DNA of 64,000 nucleotides, taken from Campylobacter canadensis. GTDB taxonomy: Bacteria > Campylobacterota > Campylobacteria > Campylobacterales > Campylobacteraceae. A model generated the notes under the pieces. The model saw only the letters and a list, made by a program, of their open reading frames with translations. It searched no databases and was not told the DNA's origin. The stretch's first letter is position 1, and every line of letters begins with the position of its first letter. The stretch spans positions 1,612,001 through 1,676,000 of the forward strand of contig NZ_CP035946.1 in the NCBI RefSeq assembly GCF_013177655.1. The letters are read 5' to 3'. Both the position numbers and the translations under genes were made by a program. Of this stretch, positions 48,968 to 60,444 are shown piece by piece.

Positions 48968-50508
48968 TGCGTTCATTTTACAACGGCATTAGTGGGGTAA
49001 AATCTCATTCTTATGGAATGGATTTATTAGCAAATAATATTTCTAATATAAACACCCCTGGCTACAAAGCTGCCGTTCCTGAATTTAAAGATATTTTTTA
49101 TCAAACAAAGGCTACTTTAATGGGTAATGAACAGCAAATTGGTCTTGCTGCTAGTGCTTTATCTAGTGCCTTTTCTCAAAAACAAGGTTTTTTAGCAATA
49201 AGCGATAGAACTTTAGATATTGCAATTAGCGGAAAAGGTTTTTTTGGGGTAAAAGATGTAGATGGGCAAACCTACTATACTAGAAATGGTTCTTTTGGTG
49301 TAGATAGCGATTTTAACCTTGTAGATGATTATGGTCGCTTTATTTTAGGCACAATAAATGAAGGTTTTGCAAAAAGCACAATGCCAAATGGTGTAAAAGA
49401 AATGTTTGGAAAAGATAGCTCAAACACAAGTGAAGGATACACTTTAAGCGATATTTCTAATATAAATATTGCTCAAGTAAATAATCAAAGCCCTATTAAG
49501 TTACCTAAAACATTATTCATAAACGCTAAAGCAACCACAAATGTAGATATAAAAGCCAATCTTAGCAAGGAAGTAAAAGAAAAAACCGTTTATGAAGAAT
49601 TTACCGGCGATGTGAATGTAGAAAAAATTCAAAATAAAAATCTTATTAGCTTACAAACTGAACCAAATCAAAAAGTTCTTTTAGAATTTGATAGCCAAGA
49701 TGGCAAACAAAGAATTGAGATTGTGGCTGATGAAAATGGAAATATTTCAAAAAGTACTTCTTTTGATGTTAGCAATTTAAAAGCTTCTTTAGTAAAAGAA
49801 GTAAAAGAAGGTGCTATTAATAAATTTGAAACTTCAGTAATTGCAGCTGATGGAAGTGTACAAAAATTACAAGTTAATATTGAATATATTGATGAATTAA
49901 ATTTTAAAGCAAATGCTTTTTTATTTAACTCTAAAAACGAACAAATAGGACAAGCAAGTGGGGATTTAAGCTTTAACCCAAACGGTTCTTTAAAAACTAA
50001 TTCTTTAAAACAAATTAACGGAATTAATTTAAATTTAGGCGATGAAAATCCTAACAATGAGCCATCAAAGGGTTTTAATGGTTTAAATTGCCTTGATAAT
50101 TCTAAAATAGAAAGGCAAATTACAACAGATGGTTTTGCAGCAGGTGTTTTAAAAAGCTATGCGGTTGATGAATTAGGAAATATTTTAGCCAATTTTACAA
50201 ATGGCAAAACTCAAGCAGTTGCTAAATTGGCTCTTTATAATTTTATAAATGAACAAGCCTTAACAAAAATGGGGGAAAATATTTTTAGCGCTAGTGCTGA
50301 TAGTGGAGCTCCTGTTTTTTTAACAGATAAGGATAATAATAATTTTAATAGTGCTAAATTTTTAGGAAATTATTTAGAGCAAAGCAATGTAGATTTAGCT
50401 ACCGAGCTTACCCAAGTTATAATTTTTCAAAAAGCTTATGATGCAAATTCTAAAAGTATTACCACTGCTGATGCAATGTTAAAAAGAGCAATTGAAATGA
50501 AAAAATAA
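48964..50508 (+). CDS. flgE: Flagellar hook protein FlgE (or FlgE-like hook-basal protein)
   Basis: The 514-residue protein has the rod/hook N-terminus MRSFYNGISGVKSHSYGMDLLANNISNINTPGYKA and the C-terminus LEQSNVDLATELTQVIIFQKAYDANSKSITTADAMLKR, both of which form the coiled axial core. The middle is variable D1-D2 beta structure. C. jejuni has a flgE-like gene of similar length after flgD plus a longer major hook gene elsewhere, so this may be the shorter paralogue. It ends in a strong terminator shared with groEL. Confidence 0.9.
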   Translation: MMRSFYNGISGVKSHSYGMDLLANNISNINTPGYKAAVPEFKDIFYQTKATLMGNEQQIGLAASALSSAFSQKQGFLAISDRTLDIAISGKGFFGVKDVDGQTYYTRNGSFGVDSDFNLVDDYGRFILGTINEGFAKSTMPNGVKEMFGKDSSNTSEGYTLSDISNINIAQVNNQSPIKLPKTLFINAKATTNVDIKANLSKEVKEKTVYEEFTGDVNVEKIQNKNLISLQTEPNQKVLLEFDSQDGKQRIEIVADENGNISKSTSFDVSNLKASLVKEVKEGAINKFETSVIAADGSVQKLQVNIEYIDELNFKANAFLFNSKNEQIGQASGDLSFNPNGSLKTNSLKQINGINLNLGDENPNNEPSKGFNGLNCLDNSKIERQITTDGFAAGVLKSYAVDELGNILANFTNGKTQAVAKLALYNFINEQALTKMGENIFSASADSGAPVFLTDKDNNNFNSAKFLGNYLEQSNVDLATELTQVIIFQKAYDANSKSITTADAMLKRAIEMKK

Positions 50509-50531
50509 AAGCCCCGAATTTCGGGACTTTT
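50506..50531. terminator. Bidirectional terminator between flgE and groEL
   Basis: AAAAG-C-CCCGAA paired with TTCGGG-A-CTTTT forms a stem with one mismatch. It has A and T runs on the right sides for both convergent genes. Confidence 0.85.
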
Positions 50532-50537
50532 AGTTGA

Positions 50538-52446
<1,909 letters not shown>

Positions 52447-52466
52447 TTTGTATCCTTTCTTTGTTT

Positions 52467-52493
52467 TTATCACTCGTAATAAATGAGTGCTAA
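52467..52493 (-). promoter_or_regulatory. CIRCE operator (HrcA site) of groES-groEL
   Basis: TTATCACTC-N9-GAGTGCTAA differs from the consensus TTAGCACTC-N9-GAGTGCTAA at one base. It lies between the -10 box and the groES ATG, so HrcA would block transcription at normal temperature. Confidence 0.93.
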
Positions 52494-52494
52494 G

Positions 52495-52500
52495 ATTATA
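52495..52500 (-). promoter_or_regulatory. -10 box of groES-groEL
   Basis: TATAAT on the minus strand, two bases upstream of the CIRCE element. The start site therefore falls inside the operator. Confidence 0.75.
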
Positions 52501-52526
52501 AGAATTTAAAGTTAATAAAATAGTAT

Positions 52527-52547
52527 CTTGAGTGATTAAGACTAAGA
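52527..52547 (-). promoter_or_regulatory. Candidate HspR (HAIR-like) site upstream of groES
   Basis: CTTGAGT-N7-ACTAAGA on the plus strand resembles the HAIR inverted repeat CTTGAGT-N7-ACTCAAG. One arm is perfect; the other matches only if one base is skipped. It sits about 30-50 bp upstream of the -10. HspR and HrcA jointly control groE in Helicobacter. Confidence 0.5.
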
Positions 52548-52591
52548 TATTTTTAGCTTTTTAATATCAAATTATTTAACAAAGGAAGTAT

Positions 52592-54757
52592 ATGAAAAAA
52601 ATTGTATTTACACTAATTGCTATTGTTGTCTTGCTTTTAATAGCAGCATATTCGTTGTTATTTACATCATTTGGAAATTCAATAATAAAAGAATATGCAC
52701 AAAAAAATATTAATAAAAACCCAAGCACTCAAATTCAAATTGATGATTTTTTACTCACTATGTCAAAAATTAAATTAAAAGCACAGTTAAATGGTTTAAT
52801 AGAAATTGATTTAAACGGAGATTATTCTTTGTTTTCACAAAATATTAAAGATATGATGATAATTATCAGCAGTAAAGATTTAAGTATGTTAAACATAAAA
52901 GAAAAAATAAATATAAATGCAAATTTGCAAGGAAAATTTAATGATTTAACTTTAAATGCAAACGGAAATATCTTTAATGCGCCATTAAAATTACAAGCTA
53001 GTATAAAAAATTATTATCCTTATAAATTAAATTACAATACAAGCAATCTTGATTTAGAAAAAATCTTAAAAATCATAAATAAAGATTATTTAAGTGGTTT
53101 TGCAAATATTAATTTAGATATTAATGAATTTGACAAAAATGATATTCGTAAGTCAAAAATCTTAGCAAACATTTCAGCAAAAATAAAAGCAAAAGATAGT
53201 TTTAAAAAAGATTTTGGTATTGATTTAAAAAAGCTTGAAGAAATAAATATCAACTCAAACAACACTCTAGCTGATTTTAAATTAAAGCCTAATTTTACGC
53301 TAAATTCAAAACTACTTAACATAGATACAAATTTTGATGAAATTGATTTAAATAAATTAGATGCAAAAGGAATTATAAATATAAATATAAGCGATTTAAG
53401 CTTTATAAATGAAAATCTAAATTCAAACCTAAACACCAAGCTAAATGTAGAATACAAAGACAAAATTGTAAATATTTTAGCAGATGCAATTGGCAAAAAT
53501 ATTAGCTTAAAAAATATCAATCTTAATCTAAAAAATGATGATTTAAAGCTTAAAGCAAATGCTATTATAAATAGCGCTTTAATTAAATTAAAAAATATAG
53601 AACTTGCAAATGTAAATATTGATGCAAGCATAAACACAAAAACAAGTGATATAAAAGCAAATATAAACGGTGCATTACTTGATTCAAAAATCAATGCAAA
53701 TCTAAATAAAAATGCTTTAAAAGCTGATATTAGCAATCTTTCAATACCTTTTGCTTTATTAGATTTAGAAAAAATGGCTACTTCAAAAATCAATGCAAAT
53801 ATTGATATAAAAGATATCTACAAAGTAAATGGACAAATTACATCAAATATCAATCTTAACACTATTAAATCAGTATTTAAGAAAAATTACGACCTTGATT
53901 TAGATGCTAATTTACTTGCAAATGCAAAAATAATTTTAAATTCAGCAAACGATATTTCTTTTAGTCTTGATGCAAAATCAAATATGCTTGATAATTTGCA
54001 AGCAAATGGAACTTTTAAAAATAATATTTTAAACTCAAATTTTAACCTTGATACAAAACTTGCAAACTACAATGAATTATTAAAGAAAAATATGAAAGGT
54101 CAAATAAAATTAAACGGCGATGCAAGTTTTAATAAAATACTTTTAGTAAATGCAAAAAGTGATGAATTCTTTGGTGGTAAATTAAATGCTAGTTTAAAGG
54201 CTGATGATTTTAATGCTAGTTTAACAAATGTTAGCGTTGAAGAACTTGCAAATTCTTTAGATTTTATTGATATTTACAAAGCTAGTGCCAATGCAAATCT
54301 TACTTATAATTTAAAAAGTGCAAAAGGTTTTTTAAAAGCTGATTTAGGTAAAGGCTCACTAAAACAGCATAAAGCTATAGTTTTAATAGATAAAATTACA
54401 AATATTTCAAAAATAGTTTTTGATAATGCAAATGTAAATGTTGATATGAATAAAAATCTTTACACAATAAATGCTAATGCCAATGCTAAAAACGCTCAAA
54501 TACAAGTAAGTAACGCACTTTATAATCTTGATGAAAAAAGCCTAAATGCTCCTTTAAGCATTAATTTAAACAATAATATTGTAAAAGGCGTATTGGTGCA
54601 AAAAGGTGAAAATATTAGCTTTAATATTGATAAAAAAAATGCTGCTAATAATATTTTAAAGGCTGCTGATAAATTATTAAAGGTTGATGAAAATTCAAGC
54701 GATGATAAAAAGAAATTAAAAGGCTTTTTAAATAAACTAATCAAGGATACAAAATGA
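52592..54757 (+). CDS. AsmA-like inner-membrane-anchored protein
   Basis: The 721-residue protein has an N-terminal transmembrane helix (about residues 4-25) followed by a long periplasmic region. That region is made of repeating beta-strands rich in Asn, Asp, Lys and Leu (for example ININANLQGKFNDLTLNANG), the pattern of AsmA/TamB/YhdP 'beta-taco' proteins. Those shuttle lipids between the membranes. Exact subfamily not decided. A lysine-rich tail ends the protein. It overlaps purB by 4 bp. Confidence 0.65.
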   Translation: MKKIVFTLIAIVVLLLIAAYSLLFTSFGNSIIKEYAQKNINKNPSTQIQIDDFLLTMSKIKLKAQLNGLIEIDLNGDYSLFSQNIKDMMIIISSKDLSMLNIKEKININANLQGKFNDLTLNANGNIFNAPLKLQASIKNYYPYKLNYNTSNLDLEKILKIINKDYLSGFANINLDINEFDKNDIRKSKILANISAKIKAKDSFKKDFGIDLKKLEEININSNNTLADFKLKPNFTLNSKLLNIDTNFDEIDLNKLDAKGIININISDLSFINENLNSNLNTKLNVEYKDKIVNILADAIGKNISLKNINLNLKNDDLKLKANAIINSALIKLKNIELANVNIDASINTKTSDIKANINGALLDSKINANLNKNALKADISNLSIPFALLDLEKMATSKINANIDIKDIYKVNGQITSNINLNTIKSVFKKNYDLDLDANLLANAKIILNSANDISFSLDAKSNMLDNLQANGTFKNNILNSNFNLDTKLANYNELLKKNMKGQIKLNGDASFNKILLVNAKSDEFFGGKLNASLKADDFNASLTNVSVEELANSLDFIDIYKASANANLTYNLKSAKGFLKADLGKGSLKQHKAIVLIDKITNISKIVFDNANVNVDMNKNLYTINANANAKNAQIQVSNALYNLDEKSLNAPLSINLNNNIVKGVLVQKGENISFNIDKKNAANNILKAADKLLKVDENSSDDKKKLKGFLNKLIKDTK

Positions 54758-56046
54758 TAGCAAGATATAGCAATGATGAAATTAGTAGTATTTGGAGTGA
54801 AGAAGCTAAATTTAATGCTTGGCTAGAAGTTGAACTTGCAGCTTGCAAGGCCTTTAATAAAATAGGTCTTGTACCTAGCATTGATTTAGAAAATTTGCTT
54901 AAAAATGCTAAGTTTGATATAGCAAAAATTAAAGAAATAGAAGAGCAAACAAAGCACGATGTAATAGCCTTTACAAGGGCTTTGTCATTAAATCTTGGCG
55001 AAGAAAAAAAATGGGTTCATTATGGCCTTACAAGCACTGATGTTGTAGATACCGCACAAGCTTTGCAGCTTAAAAAGGCCAATGAAATTATTCTTAAAGA
55101 TATGCAGAATTTGCTTGATATTTTAAAAGATAAAGCAAATGAGCATAAATATACTATTGAAATAGGAAGAACTCACGGAGTTCATGCTGAGCTTACTACT
55201 GCTGGGCTTAAGTTTGCTTATTTTTATGAAGAAATTAGACGCAATTTAGAGCGTTTTAAGAATGCTTGTGAAGAAATTAGAGTTGGTAAAATTAGTGGCG
55301 CAGTTGGCACTTATGCAAATGTGCCAATGGAAATTGAAGAGCTAATTTGTGAAAGTTTAGGGCTAAAAGTAGCAAATATAAGCACACAAATACTACCACG
55401 TGATTTACACGCAAATTATATAAGCGTGTGTGCTTTAATTGCAAGTGCCTTGGAACGCTTTGCAACTGAAATTAGACACCTTGCAAAAACTGAATGCTTT
55501 GAAATGCTTGAATATTTTAGTGAAAACCAAAAAGGCAGCTCTGCAATGCCACATAAGAAAAATCCAATAGGCAGTGAGAATATTTGTGGTCTTAGCCGTG
55601 TAATTAGAGGGTATTTAATTACTGCTTATGAAAATATAAACCTATGGCATGAAAGAGATATTAGCCACTCAAGTGCTGAGAGAATTATGCTTCCTGATGT
55701 AACGATTTTGCTTGATTATATGCTAAAAAGATTTAGCAATATTGTAAAAAATCTAATTATTTATCCAGAAAGAATGCTTAAAAACTTAGAAAATTCTTAT
55801 GGTCTTATATATTCTCAACAATTATTATTAACGCTGATAAATAAAGGCTATTCAAGAGAAAATGCTTATGATTTAGTACAAAGTCTAAGCAAAAAAGCAT
55901 GGAGCAAAAAGCTTCAATTTAGCGAAGTAATAAACGAAAACGAAGAGATAAAAAAGATACTAAACGATGATGAAATAAAAGCCGTATTTAACAGTGATTA
56001 TCATCTTAAAAATGTAGATAAAATTTATGAGCGTTTAGGACTTTAG
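54754..56046 (+). CDS. purB: Adenylosuccinate lyase
   Basis: The 430-residue enzyme acts twice in purine synthesis (SAICAR to AICAR, and adenylosuccinate to AMP). The fumarase-superfamily signature GSSAMPHKKNPIGSEN carries the catalytic Ser loop (about residue 265), with HYGLTSTDVVDTA and IGRTHGVHAELTT as the other two active-site regions. The start overlaps the AsmA-like stop (ATGA). A hairpin follows the stop. Confidence 0.97.
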   Translation: MIARYSNDEISSIWSEEAKFNAWLEVELAACKAFNKIGLVPSIDLENLLKNAKFDIAKIKEIEEQTKHDVIAFTRALSLNLGEEKKWVHYGLTSTDVVDTAQALQLKKANEIILKDMQNLLDILKDKANEHKYTIEIGRTHGVHAELTTAGLKFAYFYEEIRRNLERFKNACEEIRVGKISGAVGTYANVPMEIEELICESLGLKVANISTQILPRDLHANYISVCALIASALERFATEIRHLAKTECFEMLEYFSENQKGSSAMPHKKNPIGSENICGLSRVIRGYLITAYENINLWHERDISHSSAERIMLPDVTILLDYMLKRFSNIVKNLIIYPERMLKNLENSYGLIYSQQLLLTLINKGYSRENAYDLVQSLSKKAWSKKLQFSEVINENEEIKKILNDDEIKAVFNSDYHLKNVDKIYERLGL

Positions 56047-56056
56047 AATTTAAAAT

Positions 56057-56086
56057 TGGAATTTAAAATTAATATTTTAAATTCCA
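56057..56086 (+). terminator. Hairpin terminator of purB
   Basis: A perfect 13-bp inverted repeat (TGGAATTTAAAAT / ATTTTAAATTCCA) with a TAAT loop lies 10 bp after the stop and is followed by TTTAGTTTTT. Confidence 0.75.
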
Positions 56087-56213
56087 TTTAGTTTTTAAAA
56101 TCTTTGTGTAGTTTTTACACAAAAAAATAGATAATTTTTATCTTAATTACTATTTGTAACACTTTTTTAAGCCTTAAGAGTTAATATTGTAAAATCTTAT
56201 TTAAAGGATTTTT

Positions 56214-58181
56214 TTGCAAGAGTTATTACAAGATTTCTGGGGCGATTTATTGGGCGTATTGGATTATAAATATAAAAATAATATTTTTAATCCTGAACTT
56301 GCAGCTTTAATTTTATGTGCGAATGAGCAAAATTATAAAGAATTATTAAGCTTAAAAAGTTACAAAGAATTTTTAAAAAGCGATAATTTTTATGAAATAA
56401 AAATGCTGCAAATTGGGGTTTTAAATTCTATTAAAGATAATTTATTAAATCCGAATGAACTTTGCTATTATCTTGAAAAATTAAAAGACTTAAAATTAAA
56501 AAATAGTATTTTTAGCTACTTAAGCACCGCAAAACAAGATGATAAAATTGAGCTTAGCAATCATTTTATTGATGAAAAAAATAAGCTACAAGACGCTTAC
56601 AACGAGCTTAAAAATCTACTTAGCGCTGATTTAAAAAACAAACTTGATGAGTTTTACAAACAGCTTGAAAATAAAGAATTTAAAATTGCTTTTAGCGGTA
56701 TTTTTAATGCTGGCAAAAGTAGCCTTATAAACGCCTTGCTAGAGCGTGATTTTCTGGGCGTTTCAAACGCACCTGAAACTGCAAATCTAAGCATAATTTC
56801 TTATGGAAATGAAAATATCAAGGTTAATTTTTATAATGAAAGCGAGTTTAACGCCTTAAAAACTCAAGCTAGTTTAAATGAAGAGCTAAATAAAATCTTT
56901 AGCGTGGATTTTAAGGCTTTTAAAAGCGTTGAAACTAATTTTAACGAACTTTATAATTACACAAGTGCAAATTCAAAAATGAGTATTTTTGTAAAAGATA
57001 TTAATATTTATCTTGATAATGAATATCTTAAAAATAATATAAGCATTATTGATACCCCTGGTCTTGATGATGTAGTAATAAGTCGTGAACAAGCAAGTAA
57101 AGAATTTTTAAAAAAGGCTAATTGTGTTTTATATTTAATGAGCTCTACTCAAGCACTTAGTATAAAAGATTTAGATTTTTTAATAACTTATGCAAAAAAT
57201 AACCCAAATTCAAAACTAGTGTTAGCACTTACAAAAAGTGATTTAATCAGCTTAGATGAGCAAATAAAATTAAAAGATTATGTAAAAACTCGCTTTAACA
57301 ATGAGCTTAAAAAAGAAGATATTAATATAAACTATGAGCTTTTTTGTCTTAGTGTAAATGATTATAAAAAAGATAAGAAAAAAGGCGAAATAAATGCTTT
57401 AAAAGCTTATTTAAACGATGTTTGCTTTAACAGTATGAGCTCTTATGATTTTACAAAAAATATAGCTGATAAATTTATAAATTTGATAGATTTAGAGCTT
57501 CATTATTTAGAAAATATTAATAATTCCTTACTTTTAGATAAAAACGACTTTTTAGAAAAAATTAGACAAATAAAAGAAGAAAATCTTAAAAAAATAGAAG
57601 AAAAAAATAAACTTGAAAATAATTTAAATGATTATTTAAGTAAAAAATATTCTTTTAATTATTATGAGCTTAAATTCTTAGCAAAAAATCAAGCTTCAAG
57701 ACTTTTTGATGAATTAAATTATGATAAAAATTATTCTAACGAGCTTGCAAAAAGAGTTATAATGCAGGGTTTTAAAGACCTTTTAAATGCAAGTTTTTCA
57801 AGTATGCAAAATATAATTTTAAATGATTTTAACGCAATAAAAGAGAATTTAGATATTAAAAAAGATTTTAAGATAACATTTGATAAATTAGCTTTAGAAG
57901 AGATTTTTGATGAACTTTCTAGCATATTAGATAAATTTTCTTTATTAGACAAGGAAAATGAAATAGAAAATAAACTTAATGCAATTTACACTAACATTAA
58001 TTTAAATTTATTTAACTTTACGGATATAAAAAATAACATAAATAGCTTTTTGAAGGAAGAATTTTTTAATAAATATCATATTGAAGAAGTAAAAAATACA
58101 GATTTTGATAATGAAAATTTATTAAATATTAATATTAAAAAAATAGAAAAATTACAAGAAATAAAAGAGAAATTAAAATGA
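56214..58181 (+). CDS. Dynamin-like GTPase, first of a pair
   Basis: The 655-residue protein has an N-terminal helical region (1-155) and a GTPase domain. G1 is FSGIFNAGKSSLINALL (about residues 158-174), G3 DTPGLDD (about 280) and G4 TKSD (about 341). A long helical, coiled-coil stalk follows. The only in-frame start before residue 64 is TTG 56214, set behind AAAGG. It corresponds in layout to the C. jejuni dynamin-like protein DLP1 of the DLP1/DLP2 pair, which tether membranes. The stop overlaps the partner's ATG. Confidence 0.85.
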   Translation: MQELLQDFWGDLLGVLDYKYKNNIFNPELAALILCANEQNYKELLSLKSYKEFLKSDNFYEIKMLQIGVLNSIKDNLLNPNELCYYLEKLKDLKLKNSIFSYLSTAKQDDKIELSNHFIDEKNKLQDAYNELKNLLSADLKNKLDEFYKQLENKEFKIAFSGIFNAGKSSLINALLERDFLGVSNAPETANLSIISYGNENIKVNFYNESEFNALKTQASLNEELNKIFSVDFKAFKSVETNFNELYNYTSANSKMSIFVKDINIYLDNEYLKNNISIIDTPGLDDVVISREQASKEFLKKANCVLYLMSSTQALSIKDLDFLITYAKNNPNSKLVLALTKSDLISLDEQIKLKDYVKTRFNNELKKEDININYELFCLSVNDYKKDKKKGEINALKAYLNDVCFNSMSSYDFTKNIADKFINLIDLELHYLENINNSLLLDKNDFLEKIRQIKEENLKKIEEKNKLENNLNDYLSKKYSFNYYELKFLAKNQASRLFDELNYDKNYSNELAKRVIMQGFKDLLNASFSSMQNIILNDFNAIKENLDIKKDFKITFDKLALEEIFDELSSILDKFSLLDKENEIENKLNAIYTNINLNLFNFTDIKNNINSFLKEEFFNKYHIEEVKNTDFDNENLLNINIKKIEKLQEIKEKLK

Positions 58182-59950
58182 TAAAAGAAGTATTAAATGA
58201 GTATAAAGAAAAATATAACCTTAGTTTTGAAAACAATTTTTTAGGTGATTTAAAAAGACTAGCTTTAAGTTTAAGCAATCCTAATTTGATGCTTAGCAAA
58301 AAATGTATTGATTTAATTTATAAAGAACAATTTCATTATGAAAAACCACTACAAGTAGGTGTTATTGGGCAGTTTAGCTCTGGTAAAAGTTCTCTTTTAA
58401 ATTTATTGTTTAAAAAAGATATTTTAGCAACCGGTGCAAGACCTGTTAGCGTGGTTGCTACTTATATTAATTATGCAAAAAATGATTTAGTTTTAGCAGA
58501 ATTTGAAAATAAAATTTGTGAATTAGATAGCTCTTTTGTAAATGACCAAAATGAAGATATTGTTGGTTTAAAGAGTATTAGTATTTATACAAATAACGAA
58601 ATATTAAAAAATGTTACTTTAATTGATACACCTGGTTTAAATGCAAATAACAAAGATGAAGAATTTACAAAAGAACTTTTTTCTTCTTTTGATGCTTTAA
58701 TTTGGCTATGTCTTGCAGAAAGTGCAGGTAAATTAAGCGAAGAAAAGGCTATAAAATCTTTAGAATCTCATATTAAAAAAATATGTTTGATTAATCAAAA
58801 AGATAAGTTAAATCAAGATGAGCAAGATAGATTAAAAAGCTATATGCAAAATGTTTTTTCTAAATACTTTGAAAAAATTGAGCTTATTTCTTGCAAGCAA
58901 GCAAGTGAAAATAATGCTAATTCTAACATAAATGCTTTTTACGATTTTTTATTATCTTTAAATAAAGAAGAAATAAAAAGAAAAAATATCACATATAATC
59001 TAAGTATTATAAAAGATGAGTTACTTTCTATAAGTAATAATATAAACAATAGTTTAGATGAATTAAAAAATAAAATTAAAAGTTACTTAGAGAATTCTAA
59101 AAATATTAATGCAAATTACGAAGAATTTAATAAAAATATTTTAAACGCCTTAAGCAGTATGGCAAAAACAATAGCAAATGAATTTGTAAATAATTTTAAA
59201 GAAAAAACTGCCTTTTTTTATACAAAAAAAGACTCGTTTTTGCATAAAGATTGCTTTAGTAAAAATGAATATTCATATAAAACACTCTTACCTGATGATA
59301 CATTTTTAAATATTTTTTATAACAAAGATTTAATAAATAAACAATTTTTGAAAATTAAAAAAGAATTAAATGAAGAATTTTTAAATATTATTTTTAATTT
59401 TAAACAGCCACTAGAAAATATTATTTTAGAGCTAAATATATTGAAAACTAAAGAAATTAATAAAAATTATAAAGATTTAGTTAAAGCTGAATTTTATGCA
59501 ATTAGTGATGATTTATTTAAGGCTTTAAATGAACTAATAATAAATGATTATGAAAAAGCCTTTTACAAATATGAACTAAGTTTAAATCAACTTTTTGAGA
59601 AAATTAATATAAAAGCTTTAAATAATTATGAAAATGCAACAAAACTTGCCTTATCGTTTTTTTATGAAAAAATTAATGCTAGCCGTGAATTTTACGAGTT
59701 AAACAGTAAAGAATTTAAATTATATTTGCCTAGTGATAATGAGATTTATCAAAGACTGCTAAATGATTGTTCTTTTTATGAATTTGAAGAATTATTAATT
59801 AACAAAAAACAAATATATAAACTAGAAAAAGAATATTTAAAAGAGCTTGAAGGGATTTTAAACAAGCATATAAAAAGTATAGAAAATAGACAAAACAAGG
59901 TTCAAAACATAGCAGAAAAAATACTTAATTGCTTTGTAAAATTTTTATAA
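58178..59950 (+). CDS. Dynamin-like GTPase, second of a pair
   Basis: The 590-residue protein has G1 GQFSSGKSSLLNLLF (about residues 63-77), G3 DTPGLNANN (about 149) and G4 NQKD (about 206), followed by coiled-coil helices rich in Lys, Asn and Glu. It lacks the long N-terminal part of its partner. A 4-bp overlap (ATGA) predicts equimolar translation, consistent with a heteromeric complex as described for C. jejuni DLP1/DLP2. The likely role is membrane tethering or remodelling. Confidence 0.85.
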   Translation: MIKEVLNEYKEKYNLSFENNFLGDLKRLALSLSNPNLMLSKKCIDLIYKEQFHYEKPLQVGVIGQFSSGKSSLLNLLFKKDILATGARPVSVVATYINYAKNDLVLAEFENKICELDSSFVNDQNEDIVGLKSISIYTNNEILKNVTLIDTPGLNANNKDEEFTKELFSSFDALIWLCLAESAGKLSEEKAIKSLESHIKKICLINQKDKLNQDEQDRLKSYMQNVFSKYFEKIELISCKQASENNANSNINAFYDFLLSLNKEEIKRKNITYNLSIIKDELLSISNNINNSLDELKNKIKSYLENSKNINANYEEFNKNILNALSSMAKTIANEFVNNFKEKTAFFYTKKDSFLHKDCFSKNEYSYKTLLPDDTFLNIFYNKDLINKQFLKIKKELNEEFLNIIFNFKQPLENIILELNILKTKEINKNYKDLVKAEFYAISDDLFKALNELIINDYEKAFYKYELSLNQLFEKINIKALNNYENATKLALSFFYEKINASREFYELNSKEFKLYLPSDNEIYQRLLNDCSFYEFEELLINKKQIYKLEKEYLKELEGILNKHIKSIENRQNKVQNIAEKILNCFVKFL

Positions 59951-60100
59951 ATAAAATAATTTAAGGATTTTTTATACAAAAAACCTGCTTTTCTCAATAT
60001 TAAAAAAACTTTATTTTCTTTATAAAATAACATTTTTTAAAAATAATTACTTTAAACTTTATAAAAGTAAGAGAGATGATTGTTAATTAATTTTATTTGC

Positions 60101-60106
60101 TATAAT
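60101..60106 (+). promoter_or_regulatory. TATAAT promoter immediately before a start codon
   Basis: TTTGCTATAAT ends 7 bp before the ATG at 60114. The predicted transcript start falls on or next to the start codon. Confidence 0.65.
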
Positions 60107-60113
60107 TTTTACT

Positions 60114-60302
60114 ATGAAAGATTTATTAAAAGAATTAGGAAAACTTTCATTTGATTTTGCAAAGGTAATTTTTGCTCTAGCAATAATTACACCTGTTTTA
60201 AAAGATGAAAGTTTTAATTATTGGAGTATTACAGCAGTTATAATTTGTATTGCTATCGGTTCTATTTGTATTTACAAAGGAGGTAAAGATGGAAACGCTT
60301 GA
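60114..60302 (+). CDS. Small membrane protein, probably from a leaderless mRNA
   Basis: The 62-residue protein has two transmembrane helices (about residues 12-28 and 36-54) and a KGGKDGNA tail. No Shine-Dalgarno sequence is present, and TATAAT lies just upstream, so translation is probably leaderless. It overlaps a second tiny membrane ORF. The pair resembles small membrane proteins at the edge of integrated elements. Function unknown. Confidence 0.6.
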   Translation: MKDLLKELGKLSFDFAKVIFALAIITPVLKDESFNYWSITAVIICIAIGSICIYKGGKDGNA

Positions 60303-60396
60303 TATAATTTACAAAACAATTACTATAGGTGGAGCAATTTTAGCTATCGCTTTATGGTTTCTTATCCCAAATCCGAAAAAGGGAAAAAATAGTTAA
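60289..60396 (+). CDS. Very small membrane protein (35 aa)
   Basis: ATG 60289 follows a very strong AAAGGAGG site and overlaps the previous ORF by 14 bp in another frame. The product METLDIIYKTITIGG continues into one transmembrane helix and ends NPKKGKNS. The strong RBS and overlap support translation together with its neighbour. Function unknown. Confidence 0.6.
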   Translation: METLDIIYKTITIGGAILAIALWFLIPNPKKGKNS

Positions 60397-60444
60397 ATAA
60401 AATTAAACAATCATCTCTTAAAAATATTAAATTAGGAGATGATT

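Noticed and set aside
52447-52473. Upstream ATG for groES (MIKTKKGYK extension)
   Set aside because: It would start inside the CIRCE operator and lacks an RBS; GroES proteins start at the [10 protein letters not shown] position.
59951-60113. Left attachment site of the tRNA-Arg element
   Set aside because: No copy of the tRNA 3' end or other convincing direct repeat is present in this gap.
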